From Anaerovorax odorimutans DSM 5092 (GTDB taxonomy: Bacteria > Bacillota > Clostridia > Peptostreptococcales > Anaerovoracaceae): a stretch of 35,234 nt of DNA. Position 1 is the stretch's first letter; each line of letters begins with the position of its first letter. The position numbers and the translations under genes are program-made. The DNA is taken from contig NZ_AUFC01000028.1 in the NCBI RefSeq assembly GCF_000426305.1, positions 1 to 35,234 on the forward strand. The letters are read 5' to 3'. The notes under the pieces are model-generated. The model saw only the letters and a program-made list of their open reading frames with translations, did no database searches and was not told the origin of the DNA. Of this stretch, positions 33,511-35,234 are shown piece by piece.

Positions 33511-33547
33511 AATAATTTATATTGCTTTTTATAATGGAGATGAAAAT

Positions 33548-33694
33548 ATGAGAATTGATAAAATGTCTGGGAAAGTATTTGGATTTGATAGTATTGAAGC
33601 TTGTAAAGCATATTTTGAAAATGTTTTACCTTGGAAAATCAAAATATTGATTGACTATTTGATAGAGCAGTGGTGTACTCGTTGTTTAGTATGA
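33548..33694 (+). CDS. 48-residue hypothetical ORF
   Basis: ATG 33548 lies 9 nt behind GGAG. The product is RIDKMSGKVFGFDSIEACKA followed by YFENVLPWKIKILIDYLIEQ and a Cys-containing end. It may be a real small protein or a relic of the gene started at 33424. No family is recognised. Confidence 0.35.
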   Translation: MRIDKMSGKVFGFDSIEACKAYFENVLPWKIKILIDYLIEQWCTRCLV

Positions 33695-33785
33695 TTTGAA
33701 TGGTGCATTATGTTTATATTTTCACATTAGACATTAGGTGATAAAAAACACCAATATACTAAATAGGTTAGAAGGAGGGCAAAAT

Positions 33786-34832
33786 ATGGGAGCGGTATTT
33801 TTTATGATGCTTATGGTGATTTTATTTTGTATTGCCATGTTTTTTATAGTTGTAAGCACGGTATTTTTGATATTTCGTAGGGTAAAGAAGCGCAAAGGCA
33901 AACTTGTAAAAAAGAAATGGTTTGTTATTCCTATGGTAATATTGGTTTTCAATATTTTAGTTGCATGTATACCTATTGGCTACATTGTCTTTTTACATAT
34001 TGCGAACAGTAGTCAGATTACTGATATTGTCTATGCAAAATCGGGAGAAGTACTTTATTGGCCGATTGGTGAATACGAATCAACTACAAATTGGTTTGAG
34101 ATGGATGGAAAGAAATACATTCAGTTTCGCGAGGGGTTCTCGGAAGAACCATTTTTCCTTTGTTCAACCGAAGCTAAGCGCGGTGAACCAGTTGCAAATA
34201 TCAGCTATGATCCAGCAACCAGCAATGCATTTAACGATGCTATGACATTTTTGCTGACAGGTAGTTCAAGAGAGAAGCTCAGCATGTCAACAATATACCC
34301 AATTGTTAACGAAAACGGCTTCGAGTTTTACGAAGTAAGTGGCAATGTCGGCAATGATGTTTTTTGCCAGGAATCCAAGCTTGATTCAATTAAAGCCTAT
34401 TATGCGGAGATCTCCAATTACGAGACAAAAAAACTCACCTGTGAATATAGTGCTTATACGGAAGACGAAGGCAATGGGGAACGCCGCCATAGGCCGTATA
34501 TTAATATTGAACAAGATGTCACTGTTAATACTGAAGTGTTCAATGAGTTGGAGCAAGCCCTGGAATCTGGGCAGGATTTAATGAGTGTTGAAATTCCGCA
34601 GAAATATATTGAACTCGAAAAGGCAGCGCAACCCGACACCCCTATTTTCGGCTATGATGAACGCGAATTGCTCGCATACAGCAAAGACCACATGGCATAC
34701 AGACATGTCTATCTAGTATTAATTGATGGTCAGGTGTATGTAGAACAAGGTTCGAGTGGCAACTATATAACTGGTTATTCGCTGCCTGATGAAATGAATC
34801 GATATATTATAACTACTGTTTTTGTTAATTGA
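33786..34832 (+). CDS. Two-TM membrane protein with large external domain, unknown
   Basis: ATG 33786 is chosen because GAAGGAGGG lies 6 nt upstream; an in-frame ATA at 33738 is not needed. The product is 348 residues. TM helices are at ~3-28 (VFFMMLMVILFCIAMFFIVV) and ~45-70 (FVIPMVILVFNILVACIPIG), joined by a basic loop (RRVKKRKGKLVKKK), so the C-terminal ~275 residues face outside. That domain is acidic and rich in Tyr/Glu, with GEYESTTNWFEMDGKKYIQF and a repeat-free mixed fold. Base composition here is less AT-rich than in the toxin island. I do not recognise the family. Confidence 0.8.
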   Translation: MGAVFFMMLMVILFCIAMFFIVVSTVFLIFRRVKKRKGKLVKKKWFVIPMVILVFNILVACIPIGYIVFLHIANSSQITDIVYAKSGEVLYWPIGEYESTTNWFEMDGKKYIQFREGFSEEPFFLCSTEAKRGEPVANISYDPATSNAFNDAMTFLLTGSSREKLSMSTIYPIVNENGFEFYEVSGNVGNDVFCQESKLDSIKAYYAEISNYETKKLTCEYSAYTEDEGNGERRHRPYINIEQDVTVNTEVFNELEQALESGQDLMSVEIPQKYIELEKAAQPDTPIFGYDERELLAYSKDHMAYRHVYLVLIDGQVYVEQGSSGNYITGYSLPDEMNRYIITTVFVN

Positions 34833-35149
34833 TTTTATCTTTTCTTTTAATAGACATCCGAGTTTGGCTGTTTATTTTTCCATACTAGTTTCCCATTATG
34901 AATAGAGAATTATCCGATTCTGCGCAAAAAAATGCCTCTGAATTTTAGCAAACTTAGAGGGGCAGGGTTGGATAATTCCATAGCACGAAAACGCGGAGCT
35001 ATATGTAATTGCTATGGGGATTGTAACTGTTCGTTTCTACACAATTTAAGAATATTATGGGTAAAAATCAAGAAAGCAATATATATACCTATACTAAAAT
35101 GTTAAAATAGGCATAGCAAAGCTAACCTCGCAAGGAAGCTTGAAAAAAT
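34833..35149. other. Gap with a nested inverted repeat
   Basis: GAATTATCC (34907-34915) pairs with GGATAATTC (34970-34978). Inside, TGCC-TCT pairs with AGA-GG-GGCA with a two-base bulge. There is no T-run. It could be a structured RNA or an IS end. No ORF is seen. Confidence 0.45.
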
Positions 35150-35233
35150 TTATTCGGTTTGCCAAAATGGCGGTGAAAGTCCACTTTTGACAATGTTTTC
35201 ACTGCCGCAGTATGGACATTTTTTAATACTCCT
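35150..35233 (-). pseudogene. N-terminal zinc-ribbon fragment of a transposase, running out of the window
   Basis: The minus-strand frame from the window edge reads KKCPYCGSENIVKSGLS and stops after PPFWQTE. C-P-Y-C-G-S-x-x-I-V-K-x-G is the zinc-ribbon start of several IS transposases (IS1/IS1595-like). Its start lies outside the window. The early stop shows it is broken. Confidence 0.65.
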
Positions 35234-35234
35234 G

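Larger units (their letters stand above)
33299..33785. other. Gap with two short ORFs
   Basis: ORF 33424-33510 (28 codons, MKIALIACSKILNLSIIF) has the strong site AAGGAAGG and begins like DUF6884 proteins (KIALI-C-K), so it is probably a truncated start. ORF 33548-33694 (48 codons, MRIDKMSGKVFGFDSIEACK) follows GGAG and has no known match. No other feature is seen. Confidence 0.5.

Noticed and set aside
1-35234. tRNA, rRNA, CRISPR arrays and riboswitches
   Set aside because: No cloverleaf, rRNA-like or riboswitch-core sequence was recognised by eye on either strand. A covariance-model scan would be needed to exclude short or divergent ones.

Overview
The window looks like chromosomal DNA of a low-GC, spore-forming anaerobic Firmicute (Clostridia). 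The base composition is very AT-rich and most genes have strong AGGAGG-type ribosome sites. There are fragments of the spore-coat Mn-catalase gene cotJC, and an acyl-CoA dehydrogenase/EtfA/rubredoxin fusion sits next to a flavodiiron protein. The species cannot be named from sequence alone. Much of the window is accessory DNA in decay, with many gene relics.

Positions 1-15400 are a polymorphic-toxin island. A 5'-truncated surface protein (GLUG repeats, two Fn3-like domains, a cohesin-like domain) precedes a 2220-residue Rhs/YD-repeat protein. The YD shell of that Rhs protein is interrupted by a cohesin-like domain plus a dockerin, and it ends in a ParB/Srx-like toxin domain. A SUKH-type immunity gene and an RNA 2'-phosphotransferase (kptA) follow. 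Downstream lies an array of displaced Rhs C-termini. Copies of the last 430-470 bp of Rhs core DNA are each joined to a different toxin tail and its immunity candidate. Two are intact (9911-11546 and 11601-13050), and at least two more survive only as relics beside orphan immunity genes (13140-14627). Two small membrane proteins (14801, 15150) close the island. Recombination through the shared core could swap the toxin carried by the main gene.

Positions 15750-16720 hold a minus-strand ECF-type sigma factor and a divergent 41-codon ORF.

Positions 16819-22618 hold the most interesting structure. A 5.43-kb element with a large serine recombinase splits a cotJC-like gene at its metal-ligand motif. 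I can reconstruct attL, attR, attP and attB from the sequence. The crossover dinucleotide is GA, flanked symmetrically by 15-bp inverted arms, and precise excision rejoins the two cotJC pieces in frame (...GTEE|MGHFEM...). This resembles the sporulation intervening elements such as skin. The rejoined cotJC would still lack both ends, however, so the target may be a relic. Inside the element a hicA-hicB-(broken hicB) array runs in the same direction as the recombinase, along with a TM2 protein, an HNH relic and small membrane or unknown genes.

Positions 22620-27530 are a graveyard: DUF6366-like, M32 carboxypeptidase, IS66 and IS110 relics, with an intact ATPase-DUF234 gene and two membrane proteins. 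Positions 27533-30932 form an apparent redox operon (ACAD-EtfA-rubredoxin fusion plus flavodiiron protein) ending in a strong terminator. Positions 31250-35234 carry a ComM relic, a P-loop kinase, a secreted serpin, a two-TM protein with a large external domain, and a transposase fragment leaving the window.
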